Notes: a model not told the origin generated them from the sequence alone. Shown: positions 42,082-52,482, counted from the stretch's first letter. The stretch is DNA of 64,000 nucleotides from an uncultured Winogradskyella sp. (GCF_947498005.1 NZ_CANMIW010000001.1:1-64000); one strand, 5' to 3'. Numbers and translations are program-made.

Positions 42082-44391
42082 GTGAAACTAATTAACGTAT
42101 ACATTTTTCTATTTTGCTCAATACTATCTGCTCAAGACACCTTTAACCTTAATGGAACAGTAAGAGCTAATGGCTATCCTTTAGCTTATGCAAACATTTA
42201 TATTGAAAACACAAGTAAAGGTGCTACAAGTAATGAGGATGGTGCGTTTACAATTTCTAATCTAGAACCTGGCACTTACTCTGTAGCCGCATCTTTTACA
42301 GGTTACGCTATTCAAAAAAAAACAATTGAAATAACAGATAAAGACGTTACTATTAATTTTACTCTTAATGAAGACGATTCTCTAGACGAAGTAATTATTA
42401 CAGGGACTTTAAAGGCAGTCTCTAGATTAGAAAGTCCTGTACCTGTAGAAGTGTATTCTACTACATTCCTAAAGAAAAACCCAACTCCTAATATTTTTGA
42501 AGCCCTACAGAACGTCAATGGTGTACGTCCGCAACTTAATTGTAATGTGTGCAACACTGGAGATATTCATATCAATGGTTTAGAAGGGCCTTATACCTTG
42601 GTTTTAATAGATGGAATGCCAATTGTAAGCGGCTTATCTACAGTATACGGTTTATCTGGAATACCAAATTCACTTATTGAACAAATTGAAGTGGTTAAAG
42701 GTCCTGCATCTTCTTTATACGGAAGTGAAGCTGTTGGTGGCCTAATTAACGTTATAACTAAATTACCTGAAAATGCTTCACGTTTCTTTGCCGATGGCTT
42801 TGTTTCAGATTGGGGAGAATTAAATTTAGACCTTGGTTTTAAAGCTAAAGTAGGGGAAAAAGCAAATGTATTGGTCGGAACAAATTATTTTAAATACGAC
42901 AACCCTATTGATAATAACAATGATAATTTTACAGATCTAACGCTACAAGATCGTATTTCTATTTTTCAAAAATGGGATTTTAAACGCACTAAAAATAGAA
43001 AGTTCTCTTTAGCTGGCCGTTACTTTTATGAAGATCGTTGGGGTGGAGAATTACAATGGAACAAAGGATTTAGAGGTGGAGATCAAGTTTATGGAGAAAG
43101 TATTTATACCTCACGTTTTGAGCTTCTTGGTAATTATCAGTTACCAATAAAAGAGATAGTAAACTTTCAATTCTCCTACTCAGACCACGACCAAAATTCA
43201 GTTTATGGTAATACACCATATTTAGCACAACAGCGCATTGGATTTGGACAATTAGTTTGGGATAAAAAGATCAATAATCACGATTTACTATTTGGCTCAG
43301 CACTCCGCTATAATTATTATAACGATAATACAACAGCAACGATTAAAGCTGACGAAGTTACTATGCCTTCGCTATTTGTACAAGATGAAATTAAATTCAA
43401 CAAAAAACAAAGTTTGTTATTAGGCATGCGCTATGATTACGATAGCAGACATGGCAATATTTTTACACCAAGGCTAGCCTATAGATATAAACCTACTGAT
43501 AATGATATTATAAGATTAAATGCAGGTACTGGTTTTAGAGTTGTTAATCTATTTACTGAAGATCATGCTGCTTTAACAGGTTCTAGAGATGTAATAATTG
43601 AAGAAACCTTAGAGCCTGAAGAATCTTACAATGTAACTCTTAATTATCTTAAAAAATTGTATCTCAAAAACGGCATGTATTTCACATTAGATACCTCAGC
43701 TTGGTACACTTACTTTACCAATGCCATATTACCAGATTATGATACCAATCCAAATCAAATTATATATGATAATTTAGAGGGTTATTCCACATCAAAAGGA
43801 CTTAGTTTTAATATTGATGCCGTTTTAGGTAGTGGAATTAAAGCATCTATTGGAGCAACGTACCAAGATGTCTCACAAACCGAAAACGGAATACGAACAG
43901 AACAAATTTTAACAGAAAACTTCTCTGGCGTGTGGTCGTTTAGCTATAAACATTACGGCACAAACCTTACCTTTGATTACACAGGAAATCTCTATGGACC
44001 AATGCGATTACCTTTATTAGGAGAATTAGATCCGAGAAGTGAATATTCTCCTACTTGGAGCATACAAAACATACAAATTACCTATGACGGATTGAATAAT
44101 TTAGAAATTTATGGAGGTGTAAAAAACCTATTAAACTGGACGCCTAACAAAGGAAACCCTTTTATAATTGCAAGAGCTGACGATCCTTTTGACCAAAATG
44201 TAGAGTACAACGAAACGGGCTCTACACAAACCTATCCCGTACCCAATTCTACTAGAACTATTGAGGTTGAAAACGGAGCCGTAATACCAACATCAAACAA
44301 TCCATATGCACTTACTTTTGATCCTTCTTACGTATATGGTCCAAACCAAGGGATCCGGTTATTTTTTGGTTTAAGATATAATTTAAAGTAA
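42082..44391 (+). CDS. TonB-dependent receptor for metal or metallophore
   Basis: The frame starts at a GTG (42082), giving a signal peptide (about 1-18), a CarboxypepD_reg-like domain (about 20-100), a plug with CNVCNTGDIHINGLEG and VKGPASSLYGSEAVGGLINVITK, and a barrel to residue 769. The CNVC plug pair and GLEGPYTLVLIDGMPI are typical of a subgroup of Bacteroidota metal receptors. It is the first gene after the DtxR operator and is followed by a metal ABC importer, so it probably carries Mn, Zn or Fe complexes across the outer membrane. Confidence 0.92.
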   Translation: MKLINVYIFLFCSILSAQDTFNLNGTVRANGYPLAYANIYIENTSKGATSNEDGAFTISNLEPGTYSVAASFTGYAIQKKTIEITDKDVTINFTLNEDDSLDEVIITGTLKAVSRLESPVPVEVYSTTFLKKNPTPNIFEALQNVNGVRPQLNCNVCNTGDIHINGLEGPYTLVLIDGMPIVSGLSTVYGLSGIPNSLIEQIEVVKGPASSLYGSEAVGGLINVITKLPENASRFFADGFVSDWGELNLDLGFKAKVGEKANVLVGTNYFKYDNPIDNNNDNFTDLTLQDRISIFQKWDFKRTKNRKFSLAGRYFYEDRWGGELQWNKGFRGGDQVYGESIYTSRFELLGNYQLPIKEIVNFQFSYSDHDQNSVYGNTPYLAQQRIGFGQLVWDKKINNHDLLFGSALRYNYYNDNTTATIKADEVTMPSLFVQDEIKFNKKQSLLLGMRYDYDSRHGNIFTPRLAYRYKPTDNDIIRLNAGTGFRVVNLFTEDHAALTGSRDVIIEETLEPEESYNVTLNYLKKLYLKNGMYFTLDTSAWYTYFTNAILPDYDTNPNQIIYDNLEGYSTSKGLSFNIDAVLGSGIKASIGATYQDVSQTENGIRTEQILTENFSGVWSFSYKHYGTNLTFDYTGNLYGPMRLPLLGELDPRSEYSPTWSIQNIQITYDGLNNLEIYGGVKNLLNWTPNKGNPFIIARADDPFDQNVEYNETGSTQTYPVPNSTRTIEVENGAVIPTSNNPYALTFDPSYVYGPNQGIRLFFGLRYNLK

Positions 44392-44430
44392 CTCATTGAA
44401 ATTTATTACTTTCACATTAAATATAAACAA

Positions 44431-45345
44431 ATGAAAAAATTAATACTATTACTTACTATAACACTCGCTTTTAATTGTAAAAACGATAACGAATCAAAAA
44501 TTAACAAAAAGCTAAATGTGGTCACTACAACCAGTATGATTACAGATCTAGTAAGAAATATTGGTGGAGATTCAATCAACGTACAAGGATTAATGGGCTC
44601 TGGTGTAGATCCTCACTTATATAAAGCTAGTGAAGGTGATGTTTCTAAGCTAGTAGATGCAGACATTATATTTTATAACGGTTTGCATTTAGAAGGAAAA
44701 CTTGTAGAAGTCTTTGAAAAAATGTCTGGAGGAGAAAAAACACCTGTTGCTTTAGCTGATGAATTAAATAAAAAGCTACTGATAGGTTCAGAATATTTTG
44801 CATCTAATTATGATCCTCATGTCTGGTTTAATATTGAATTCTTTAAAAAGTTTACTGAAAAAGTAACTATAATTTTATGCGAAAAAGATCCAAAAAATGC
44901 AGAAACTTTTAGAGCTAATGAAAAACGATATTTAGCCGATTTAGACAATTTACAAGAAGATGTAAAAGGTGTTGTAGCCGCTCTTTCACCAGAAAAAAGA
45001 ATCTTAGTCACTGCGCATGATGCCTTTAATTATTTTGGTAAAGCATACGGTTTTGAAGTTGTTGGCTTACAAGGATTATCTACTGCAACAGAAGCTGGTG
45101 TACAAGATGTACAAAAGTTGGCTGCTTTTATTATTGACAAGAATATAAAGGCCATTTTTGTTGAAAGTTCTGTTCCTAAACGAACCATTGAAGCGTTAAA
45201 AGCAGCCGTAAACGCAAAAGGGCACAAAGTTGAAATAGGCGGTACATTATTTTCTGATGCGTTAGGGACTGCTGGCACACCCGAAGGCACTTATTTAGGT
45301 ATGTATCGTTACAATATAAAAACGATTGTTAGTGCATTGCAATAG
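44431..45345 (+). CDS. Metal ABC importer substrate-binding protein
   Basis: This 304-residue lipoprotein (lipobox near LAFNC) is of the cluster A-1 ZnuA/TroA type: LNVVTTTSMITDLVRNIGGD, GVDPHLYKASEGD, DPHVWFNIEFF, ILVTAHDAFNYFGKAYG and the final SDALG segment carry the usual His, His, Glu and Asp ligands. There is no His-rich loop as in ZnuA, which leans toward Mn or Fe. It is the first gene of the ABC set. Confidence 0.92.
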   Translation: MKKLILLLTITLAFNCKNDNESKINKKLNVVTTTSMITDLVRNIGGDSINVQGLMGSGVDPHLYKASEGDVSKLVDADIIFYNGLHLEGKLVEVFEKMSGGEKTPVALADELNKKLLIGSEYFASNYDPHVWFNIEFFKKFTEKVTIILCEKDPKNAETFRANEKRYLADLDNLQEDVKGVVAALSPEKRILVTAHDAFNYFGKAYGFEVVGLQGLSTATEAGVQDVQKLAAFIIDKNIKAIFVESSVPKRTIEALKAAVNAKGHKVEIGGTLFSDALGTAGTPEGTYLGMYRYNIKTIVSALQ

Positions 45346-45421
45346 TAATTTATTGCTGATTGTAAACCACTCTAAAATTAATATGATATAACTCTAAACA
45401 AGCTTAGAATAGATAAAACAC

Positions 45422-46156
45422 ATGAACAACATAGCCGTAAAAGTTGATGATTTAACCGTAGCTTACAACTACAAACCTGTACTTTGGGATATCGATTTAG
45501 AAATCCCTGAAGGTGTTCTTATGGCTATTGTTGGTCCAAATGGTGCTGGGAAATCTACACTAATCAAATCTATATTAGGCATTTTAAAACCCATCGCAGG
45601 AAGTGTTTCTATTTATGGCAAACCTTATGAAAAACAAAGGCAGCTTGTTGCTTACGTTCCACAAAAAGGGAGCGTAGATTGGGATTTCCCAACGACAGCC
45701 TTAGATGTTGTTATGATGGGTACATACGGAAGTTTGGGCTGGATAAAACGACCAGGCCAAAAAGAAAAAAAAGCTTCACTTGAAGCTTTAGAGAAAGTAG
45801 GCATGTTGGCATTTAAAAGCCGTCAAATAAGTCAACTTTCTGGAGGACAGCAACAACGCATATTTTTGGCAAGAGCTTTAGTGCAAAATGCATCCATCTA
45901 TTTTATGGACGAACCGTTTCAAGGTGTAGACGCTACGACTGAAATTGCAATTATCAATATTTTAAAAGAACTAAGAAAAGCCGGCAAAACAGTAATCGTT
46001 GTTCATCATGATTTACAAACCGTACCAGAATATTTTGATTGGGTAACGTTTTTAAATGTAAAGAAGATTGCCACAGGACCTGTTAAGGATATTTTTAATG
46101 ATGATAATTTAACGAAGACCTATGGTATTAATTATAAAGTAAGTATCCAGGAGTGA
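45422..46156 (+). CDS. Metal ABC importer ATPase
   Basis: The 244-residue protein has Walker [10 protein letters not shown], the signature [14 protein letters not shown], Walker [13 protein letters not shown] and the switch His in VVHHDLQT. It matches the MntB/TroB type. It lies between the binding protein and the permeases. Confidence 0.95.
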   Translation: MNNIAVKVDDLTVAYNYKPVLWDIDLEIPEGVLMAIVGPNGAGKSTLIKSILGILKPIAGSVSIYGKPYEKQRQLVAYVPQKGSVDWDFPTTALDVVMMGTYGSLGWIKRPGQKEKKASLEALEKVGMLAFKSRQISQLSGGQQQRIFLARALVQNASIYFMDEPFQGVDATTEIAIINILKELRKAGKTVIVVHHDLQTVPEYFDWVTFLNVKKIATGPVKDIFNDDNLTKTYGINYKVSIQE

Positions 46157-46297
46157 AAAAAGTAAACAGTGTTCATTATATGTTACATAGCGTTCCTAAA
46201 AATAAGTTCTCAATCTCAGTCTTCTTTAATTACTGTTTTAAATAGTAATAGTCTGATTGCAGTCGAAAACCCATTTAAATAAAATTAAATTTTAAAG

Positions 46298-46690
46298 ATG
46301 AAATACGCTTACACTATTTTATACGTAGAAGATATTGAAAAGACCATAGAATTCTACAATTCTGCATTCGGATTTCAAAAGAAGTTTATGACACCAAAAC
46401 ATGATTACGGTGAACTAGTTTCTGGCGAAACAACTATTGCATTTGCTTCTAATGAATTGGGACAATCTAATTTTAAAAAAGGCTTTGAAAAATTAGATTT
46501 AAACACAAAACCTAATGGCATTGAGATGGCATTTACAACAGAAAACATTGAAGATGATTTCGCAAAAGCTATAAAAGCTGGAGCCATACAATACGAACCT
46601 ATCATTGAAAAACCTTGGGGACAAAAGGTTGGTTATTTAAGAGATATTAATGGATTTCTAATAGAAATTTGCACACCTATTAAAAATTAA
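46298..46690 (+). CDS. VOC (glyoxalase-like) protein
   Basis: The 130 residues form a vicinal-oxygen-chelate fold: YTILYVEDIEKTIEFYNSAFGF at the start and GYLRDINGFLIEICTP at the end, with the metal-ligand-like His and Glu positions. It sits inside the importer gene set, 140 bases after the ATPase and 47 before the first permease. A link to metal uptake is possible but not shown; the family includes glyoxalases and dioxygenases. Confidence 0.85.
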   Translation: MKYAYTILYVEDIEKTIEFYNSAFGFQKKFMTPKHDYGELVSGETTIAFASNELGQSNFKKGFEKLDLNTKPNGIEMAFTTENIEDDFAKAIKAGAIQYEPIIEKPWGQKVGYLRDINGFLIEICTPIKN

Positions 46691-46737
46691 ATTAACGAAT
46701 GAAATTTAAAATTCTGAAATAAATTCAGAATATCGAA

Positions 46738-47865
46738 ATGGACATTACAGAATACATAGAACTAGTCTTCACGGACTACACCTTAAGAACCATTACGCTT
46801 GGCACAGCAATTTTGGGCGCTGTGACTGGCATGTTGGGAAGCTTTGCTGTACTAAGAAAACAAAGCTTGTTAGGTGATGCCATTTCACATGCCGCCTTAC
46901 CAGGTATTGCCATTGCCTTTTTAATTACTGGCGCAAAAGACAGCAATACTTTATTACTTGGGGCTTTAGTAAGTGGCTTAGTGGGAACCTTCTGGATTAG
47001 AGGCATCATAACCAAAACCCACTTAAAATCAGACACAGCTTTAGGCTTAATTTTGTCATTGTTTTTTGGGTTTGGCATGTTGTTATTAACCTTTATTCAA
47101 AAACAACCCAATGCTAATCAAGCTGGTTTAGACAAATATCTTTTTGGACAAGCGGCTACATTAGTAGAAAGTGATGTTTGGATGATGGCCATTGTTACAG
47201 GGCTTTGTTTAATTGTAATGCTCACATTCTGGAAAGAATTCAAAATATTATTATTTGATGCTGATTACACCAAAACACTTGGTTTTAATACCAAGATTAT
47301 AGATATTCTCATTACAACTTTTATTGTTTTGGCTATTGTTCTAGGCTTACAAACCGTAGGTGTCGTTTTAATGAGTGCTATGCTATTGGCACCTGCAGCT
47401 GCAGCTAGGCAATGGACAAACAGCTTATCTGTTATGGTATTTTTAGCTGCCATTTTTGGAGCCTTTTCGGGAGTCTTTGGTACGGCAATTAGTGCAAGTC
47501 AAAATAATTTATCTACAGGACCAGTAATTGTTTTGGTTGCTGCCGTTTTTGTGGTTTTTTCGTTTATTTTTTCACCGAGTCGAGGTCTACTTTTTAAACA
47601 AATACGTTTTATAAAAAACAGACGCGATTTAGAATTGCATAAAACTTTAGCATTTATGCATCATATTGCTGAAACGCATGAAGATATATCACATCCACAT
47701 GCCATTAAATTACTCAATAATTTTCAAGGTTATACAAAGAACACGCTTCGAAAGTTAGTAGAAAAAGATTACGTACAGCTCCAGGGAAATATGTGGAGTT
47801 TAACCAAAGTTGGTTTTGAAACAGCAGCGAACTTATATACCAAACAAATAACAGAAGATGAGTAG
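46738..47865 (+). CDS. Metal ABC importer permease with winged-helix tail (1)
   Basis: Residues 1-280 are the ABC-3 permease with about eight helices (LLGDAISHAALPGIA is the family signature). The family usually ends near 280-300; here a further 90 residues (LAFMHHIAETHEDIS, LRKLVEKDYVQLQGNMWSLTKVG) look like a DtxR-type winged helix. The second permease overlaps by eight bases. Confidence 0.92.
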   Translation: MDITEYIELVFTDYTLRTITLGTAILGAVTGMLGSFAVLRKQSLLGDAISHAALPGIAIAFLITGAKDSNTLLLGALVSGLVGTFWIRGIITKTHLKSDTALGLILSLFFGFGMLLLTFIQKQPNANQAGLDKYLFGQAATLVESDVWMMAIVTGLCLIVMLTFWKEFKILLFDADYTKTLGFNTKIIDILITTFIVLAIVLGLQTVGVVLMSAMLLAPAAAARQWTNSLSVMVFLAAIFGAFSGVFGTAISASQNNLSTGPVIVLVAAVFVVFSFIFSPSRGLLFKQIRFIKNRRDLELHKTLAFMHHIAETHEDISHPHAIKLLNNFQGYTKNTLRKLVEKDYVQLQGNMWSLTKVGFETAANLYTKQITEDE

Positions 47866-49018
47866 CGCGCAAATTGAAATTCAACTTATTGCCAGTATCG
47901 TTGCTGTTGCATGTGCTATTCCAGGGACTTTTCTTGTTCTTAGAAAAATGGCTATGATTAGTGATGCCATTAGTCATTCCATTTTACCAGGAATCGTGAT
48001 TGGTTTTTTTATTACCCAAGATTTAAATTCGCCTTTGTTAATTCTATTAGCAGCCTTAACGGGAATCATAACCGTTGTACTGGTAGAATACATTCAAAAA
48101 ACAGGCTTAGTAAAAGAAGATACAGCCATCGGTTTAGTTTTTCCTGCTCTATTTAGTATTGGTGTCATAATGATTGCTAAGAATGCAAATGATGTACACT
48201 TAGATGTCGATGCTGTATTATTAGGCGAATTAGCTTTTGCTCCTTTTGATAGATTATTAATTGCTGGCACAGATGTTGGCCCAAAATCGCTTTGGGTTGT
48301 TGGTGTAATTCTGTTAATTACTATAACGCTTTTAATCCTGTTTTTTAAAGAATTAAAAGTGAGTACGTTTGATAAAGGTTTAGCCGCTTCATTAGGCTTT
48401 TCCCCAGCTATTATCCATTACGGTTTAATGTCCGTTTCTTCAGTAACTACAGTGGGAGCTTTTGATGCTGTTGGCGCTATTTTAGTCGTTGCTCTGATGA
48501 TTGCACCTGCTGCAACCGCTTATTTATTGACTACAGATTTAAAGAAAATGCTTGCTTTGGCTATATGCTTTGGAATTTTTAGTGCCATTTTTGGGTATTG
48601 GGTAGCACATTGGCTAGATGCTTCGATTGCTGGTTCAATTACAACCGTTCTAGGATTGGTATTTTTACTAGTGTATTTATTTGCACCTTCTAAAGGCATT
48701 ATCGCTGTAATGTACCGGGAAAAACAACAACAAACCGAAGTCTCTTTACTTACATTTTTATTACACCTAAAAAACCATGACGAGTTAGAAGAGCGACACG
48801 TTAACCATCTCAACGAACACATAAATTGGCAAAAAGTACGCGCTAAGACTGTTTTAGATTTAGCTCAAAAAAATAATATGATTCATATAGAAAAAAATAT
48901 TGTTTCCCTTACTAAGAAAGGCGATGAGTTTACTTCAAAAGCGATAGATTATATAATTACTAATGAAGACGCTCAAATTGAAGATATGAAGGATGATTTC
49001 TTTTTATTTAGAGGGTAA
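47858..49018 (+). CDS. Metal ABC importer permease with winged-helix tail (2)
   Basis: The 386-residue protein is a second ABC-3 permease (ISDAISHSILPGIVIGFF) with a cytoplasmic tail of about 100 residues (TFLLHLKNHDELEERHVNHL, VLDLAQKNNMIHIEKNIVSL), again winged-helix-like. The two permeases would make a heterodimer. It is the last gene of the importer set. Confidence 0.92.
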   Translation: MSSAQIEIQLIASIVAVACAIPGTFLVLRKMAMISDAISHSILPGIVIGFFITQDLNSPLLILLAALTGIITVVLVEYIQKTGLVKEDTAIGLVFPALFSIGVIMIAKNANDVHLDVDAVLLGELAFAPFDRLLIAGTDVGPKSLWVVGVILLITITLLILFFKELKVSTFDKGLAASLGFSPAIIHYGLMSVSSVTTVGAFDAVGAILVVALMIAPAATAYLLTTDLKKMLALAICFGIFSAIFGYWVAHWLDASIAGSITTVLGLVFLLVYLFAPSKGIIAVMYREKQQQTEVSLLTFLLHLKNHDELEERHVNHLNEHINWQKVRAKTVLDLAQKNNMIHIEKNIVSLTKKGDEFTSKAIDYIITNEDAQIEDMKDDFFLFRG

Positions 49019-49106
49019 CTTTATTTTAAACAAAAAGAAAAAAATAATTAATCCCGAAAGCTTTCATTCTTATTACGACTATTAAACCCTAAATTATAAA
49101 TAATCA

Positions 49107-49259
49107 ATGGAATTATTTGAATATTTTACAGGCAAAGCAGGCTTAATCTTATTAGCTTTTATTGTGCTTTGTGTTTTTATATTTAACAAATACAAAACAC
49201 AACGATACTTTAAATATATAGAAAAACAAAGGAAAGGTAAAGACTCACAACAGTCTTAA
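49107..49259 (+). CDS. Small single-helix membrane protein, 50 residues
   Basis: The ATG at 49107 opens 50 residues with one membrane helix (about 10-27) and a basic, Gln-rich tail. It is convergent with the TerB/J-domain gene, the stop codons almost touching. No family is recognised. Confidence 0.45.
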   Translation: MELFEYFTGKAGLILLAFIVLCVFIFNKYKTQRYFKYIEKQRKGKDSQQS

Positions 49260-49260
49260 T

Positions 49261-50052
49261 TTACTTAAACCCACGTTCTTTCTGAATATGCTCATAAGCT
49301 TCTTGCACTTGCCTAAACTTAGCTTCCGCACCATCTTGATGTTCTTTACCTAAGTGACCTACGCGATCTGGATGGTATTTTTTAGCCATAGTTCTATAAG
49401 CTTTCTTAACCTGATCATCAGAAACAGATTTATCAATTTCTAGAATTTTGTACGCATTATCACTCGTGTTATAAAACATCGCTTTAATACTTTCGTAATC
49501 TCTGCTGCTAATACCTAAATAACCAGTTATAGTATAAATTTGTCTTAATTCATCTTCAGTTACCAATCCATCTGCTTTTGCAATGCCGAATAAAAAATGC
49601 AATAATTGCAAACGTGATGGATGATCCATCATTTGACGAATCTGAGTACACACTTGACGTGTAGAAATATTTTGCTTTGTTATACGTTTAAATAATTCAA
49701 AAGCTTTATTTGCCCTGTCCTTACCATACATATTAGTAAATTGTTGACGCACAAAATCTAATTCGCGTTGATCTTGTTTACCATCAGCTTTTATAACAAT
49801 TGATGCTAAAATTAATAGGCTTACTTCAAAATCTCCAGATTGCGTTTGTGGTCGAGAAGAGGTACGCTTGCCATAATTTGGTGTTTTTCTGTAGGTTCCT
49901 CTTTGTTGACCAGTTTGGCGATCACCCAATAAAGGGGTTTCTCCAATTTTTAAATTATCAACAAAGCTACCAATAGCCAATCCTATAATTGCACCTATTG
50001 GTCCACCAAAAGACCAACCCAAAGCACCACCAATCCATTTTGCAAAACTCAT
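49261..50052 (-). CDS. TerB- and J-domain co-chaperone-like protein
   Basis: I start at the ATG at 50052 (MSFAKWIGGALGW). The product has a Gly-rich N-terminal helix, a TerB domain (about 80-180: VSLLILASIVIKADGKQDQRE and GIAKADGLVTEDELRQIY) and a C-terminal J domain with the HPD motif (KKYHPDRVGH). The architecture is that of DjlA-like membrane co-chaperones that work with DnaK. The stop faces the small ORF at 49107. Confidence 0.9.
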   Translation of the reverse strand: MSFAKWIGGALGWSFGGPIGAIIGLAIGSFVDNLKIGETPLLGDRQTGQQRGTYRKTPNYGKRTSSRPQTQSGDFEVSLLILASIVIKADGKQDQRELDFVRQQFTNMYGKDRANKAFELFKRITKQNISTRQVCTQIRQMMDHPSRLQLLHFLFGIAKADGLVTEDELRQIYTITGYLGISSRDYESIKAMFYNTSDNAYKILEIDKSVSDDQVKKAYRTMAKKYHPDRVGHLGKEHQDGAEAKFRQVQEAYEHIQKERGFK

Positions 50053-50226
50053 ATCATCTATTTTTATGAAATTCAAATATACTATTTGTTAGTCTATCTT
50101 TTATGGTTTTTGTTACTATTCAAAACGAAAATAGTTCTATTGAGACTACATACTGAAGACCGTGTAATGCGCATAAATTTTCATTATCTTTGCACTTCAA
50201 ATTAAGATTAATTAAAATTAAAAAAT

Positions 50227-50637
50227 ATGTATCCAGCAGAATTAGTAAAACCAATGCGCGCAGATTTAACTAGCGTAGGTTTTGAAGAATTACATACATC
50301 AGAAGCTGTTGAAGCAGCATTAGCAAAAGAAGGTACAACTTTAGTAGTTGTAAATTCGGTTTGTGGATGTGCAGCAGCAAATGCAAGACCAGGAGCAAAG
50401 AATAGTATTGAAAACGACAAACGCCCAGACCATATTGTTACTGTATTTGCAGGTGTTGACAAAGAAGCTGTAGATACAGCTAGAGCTCACATGGTTCCTT
50501 TTCCTCCAAGCTCACCGAGTATGGCTTTGTTTAAAAATGGCGAATTAGTGCATATGTTAGAGCGTCACCATATTGAAGGTCGTCCTGCAGATTTAATCGC
50601 AGAAAACCTTAAAGATGCTTATAACGAGCATTGCTAA
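50227..50637 (+). CDS. BrxA/BrxB-family bacilliredoxin
   Basis: This 136-residue thioredoxin-fold protein has the CGC active site in VVNSVCGCAAANARPG and the end HHIEGRPADLIAENL. The family removes bacillithiol from proteins after oxidative stress. No bacillithiol synthesis gene is seen in the window. Confidence 0.93.
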   Translation: MYPAELVKPMRADLTSVGFEELHTSEAVEAALAKEGTTLVVVNSVCGCAAANARPGAKNSIENDKRPDHIVTVFAGVDKEAVDTARAHMVPFPPSSPSMALFKNGELVHMLERHHIEGRPADLIAENLKDAYNEHC

Positions 50638-50669
50638 AAAACTTTAGCTCTAATACGTTAGACAGTTAT

Positions 50670-50701
50670 AAAAAAACCACGAATTATTTCGTGGTTTTTT
50701 T
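50670..50701 (+). terminator. Terminator after bacilliredoxin
   Basis: AAAAAACCACGAA-loop-TTCGTGGTTTTTT forms a long perfect stem with A and T runs, 33 bases after the stop. Confidence 0.85.
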
Positions 50702-50733
50702 GTGCTTAAAAGACATTGATTTACATTTGTGAT

Positions 50734-51471
50734 ATGAGAAAACTATTAGCCTATCCGCTTTCCGTTTTATTTTATTTATGCTTTGGTTTAACCTTGGTTA
50801 TATTTCATGGTATACAATGGTTTTCTCACAGAGTCTTTGGCTACAAAGGTCTAAAACTCACTGTTGATGCCTTACAATTTGCTATAATGCGATGCCTTAA
50901 TCTATTAGGTACAAGAATTACGTTCAAAAATCCATACGATATTAGCACAGATAGACCAATAATTATTGTGGCCAACCATCAAAGCATGTATGATATTTCG
51001 CCAATAATGTGGTATTTGCGTAAACACCATGTCAAGTTTGTATCAAAGAAAGAATTAGGAAAAGGGATACCAAGCATATCTTACAATTTACAGCATGGTG
51101 GATCTGTATTAATAGATAGAAAAAATCCACGACAAGCTCTGCCAGCAATGATGAAGTTTGGCGAATATATTGAAAATACAAAACGTGCCGCTGTCATTTT
51201 CCCAGAAGGCACTAGAAGTAAAGATGGAACACCAAGACCTTTTAAAACAAAAGGCCTAGAACTACTAATGAAAAAAGTTCCATCAGCTCTAATTGTGCCA
51301 ATCACAGTGAATAATTCTTGGAAAATGCTGAGATATGGTCAATTTCCCATGGGAATAGGAAATCATATTAAATTTACAGTGCATAAGCCCTTAGAAATCG
51401 TTAACTTTACTGATAAAGCTGAATTAATTCAGCAACTTGAACAAACTATTGTAGAAGCAATAGAGCGTTAA
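50734..51471 (+). CDS. plsC: 1-Acyl-glycerol-3-phosphate acyltransferase
   Basis: I choose the ATG at 50734 (MRKLLAYPLS) over the one 18 bases earlier. The 245-residue protein has an N-terminal helix, NHQSMYD (NHx4D-type acyl-transfer site) and FPEGTRS, the hallmarks of PlsC. It makes phosphatidic acid at the inner membrane. The acyl-ACP desaturase follows 21 bases later. Confidence 0.92.
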   Translation: MRKLLAYPLSVLFYLCFGLTLVIFHGIQWFSHRVFGYKGLKLTVDALQFAIMRCLNLLGTRITFKNPYDISTDRPIIIVANHQSMYDISPIMWYLRKHHVKFVSKKELGKGIPSISYNLQHGGSVLIDRKNPRQALPAMMKFGEYIENTKRAAVIFPEGTRSKDGTPRPFKTKGLELLMKKVPSALIVPITVNNSWKMLRYGQFPMGIGNHIKFTVHKPLEIVNFTDKAELIQQLEQTIVEAIER

Positions 51472-51492
51472 CCATCAAAAATAACTGCATAA

Positions 51493-52473
51493 ATGTCTTT
51501 AAAAAATATACGATTAGAAGTAATGCAACATCTTGAAAAAGATGTTCAGTTTCTTATTGAGAAATACTTAATACCTGTTGAAAAAATCTGGCAACCATCA
51601 GATTTTTTACCAGATTCTAAAAAAGAAACCTTTTTTGAAGAGGTAAGGGAAATTAGAGAACTTTCTAAAGAATTAGACTATGATTTTTGGGTAGTTTTAG
51701 TTGGTGATATGATTACTGAAGAAGCATTACCTAGCTACGAATCTTGGTTAATGGATGTAGAAGGTGTGGACCAAGTAGAACGCAACGGTTGGTCTACATG
51801 GTTACGACACTGGACAGGTGAAGAAAATAGACATGGTGATGTTTTAAATAAATACCTATACTTATCTGGGCGTGTAAACATGCGCGAGATAGAAAAAACA
51901 ACTCAGTATTTGATTAACGATGGTTTTGATATTGGTACAGGTAGAGATCCTTATAAAAACTTTGTTTACACTAGTTTTCAAGAATTAGCAACGTACATAT
52001 CTCATAATCGTGTAGCTAAGATTGCAAAACAAAAAGGCAACAAACAACTGGCCAAAATGTGTAAGATTATTTCTGGCGATGAGATGCGTCACCACCATGC
52101 TTATTCTGAGTTTGTAGAACGTATTTTTGCTGTAGACCCTAATCAAATGATGATGGCTTTTCATGATATGATGAAGCGCAAAATTGCAATGCCTGCTCAC
52201 TTTTTAAGAGAATCTGGCGAAAGTATAGGAGCTGCTTTTGAAGAATTTTCTAATACTGCACAGCGTATTGGTGTTTATACCTCTAATGATTATGTAGATA
52301 TTTTACAAAAGCTTATAGATCGTTGGGATATTGGTAACATGACTGGCTTAAATGAAGAAGCAGAAAAAGCTAGAGATTATTTAATGAAATTACCTCCTAG
52401 AATGTATCGCTTATCTGAACGTATCAAAATACCGGAAAATTCATTTCAGTTTAAATGGGTAGATCCTGCATAA
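51493..52473 (+). CDS. Acyl-ACP desaturase (ferritin-like, stearoyl-type)
   Basis: The 326-residue protein has the di-iron motifs EENRHG and DEMRHH within a four-helix bundle, and matches the soluble acyl-ACP desaturase type. It would place a double bond in acyl chains on ACP; it lies next to plsC, in a shared lipid unit. The electron donor is not visible nearby. Confidence 0.92.
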   Translation: MSLKNIRLEVMQHLEKDVQFLIEKYLIPVEKIWQPSDFLPDSKKETFFEEVREIRELSKELDYDFWVVLVGDMITEEALPSYESWLMDVEGVDQVERNGWSTWLRHWTGEENRHGDVLNKYLYLSGRVNMREIEKTTQYLINDGFDIGTGRDPYKNFVYTSFQELATYISHNRVAKIAKQKGNKQLAKMCKIISGDEMRHHHAYSEFVERIFAVDPNQMMMAFHDMMKRKIAMPAHFLRESGESIGAAFEEFSNTAQRIGVYTSNDYVDILQKLIDRWDIGNMTGLNEEAEKARDYLMKLPPRMYRLSERIKIPENSFQFKWVDPA

Positions 52474-52482
52474 ATTATTATA

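Noticed and set aside
48520..48822. 100-residue - strand ORF inside the permease gene
   Set aside because: It is a shadow of the transmembrane codons of the real + strand gene.
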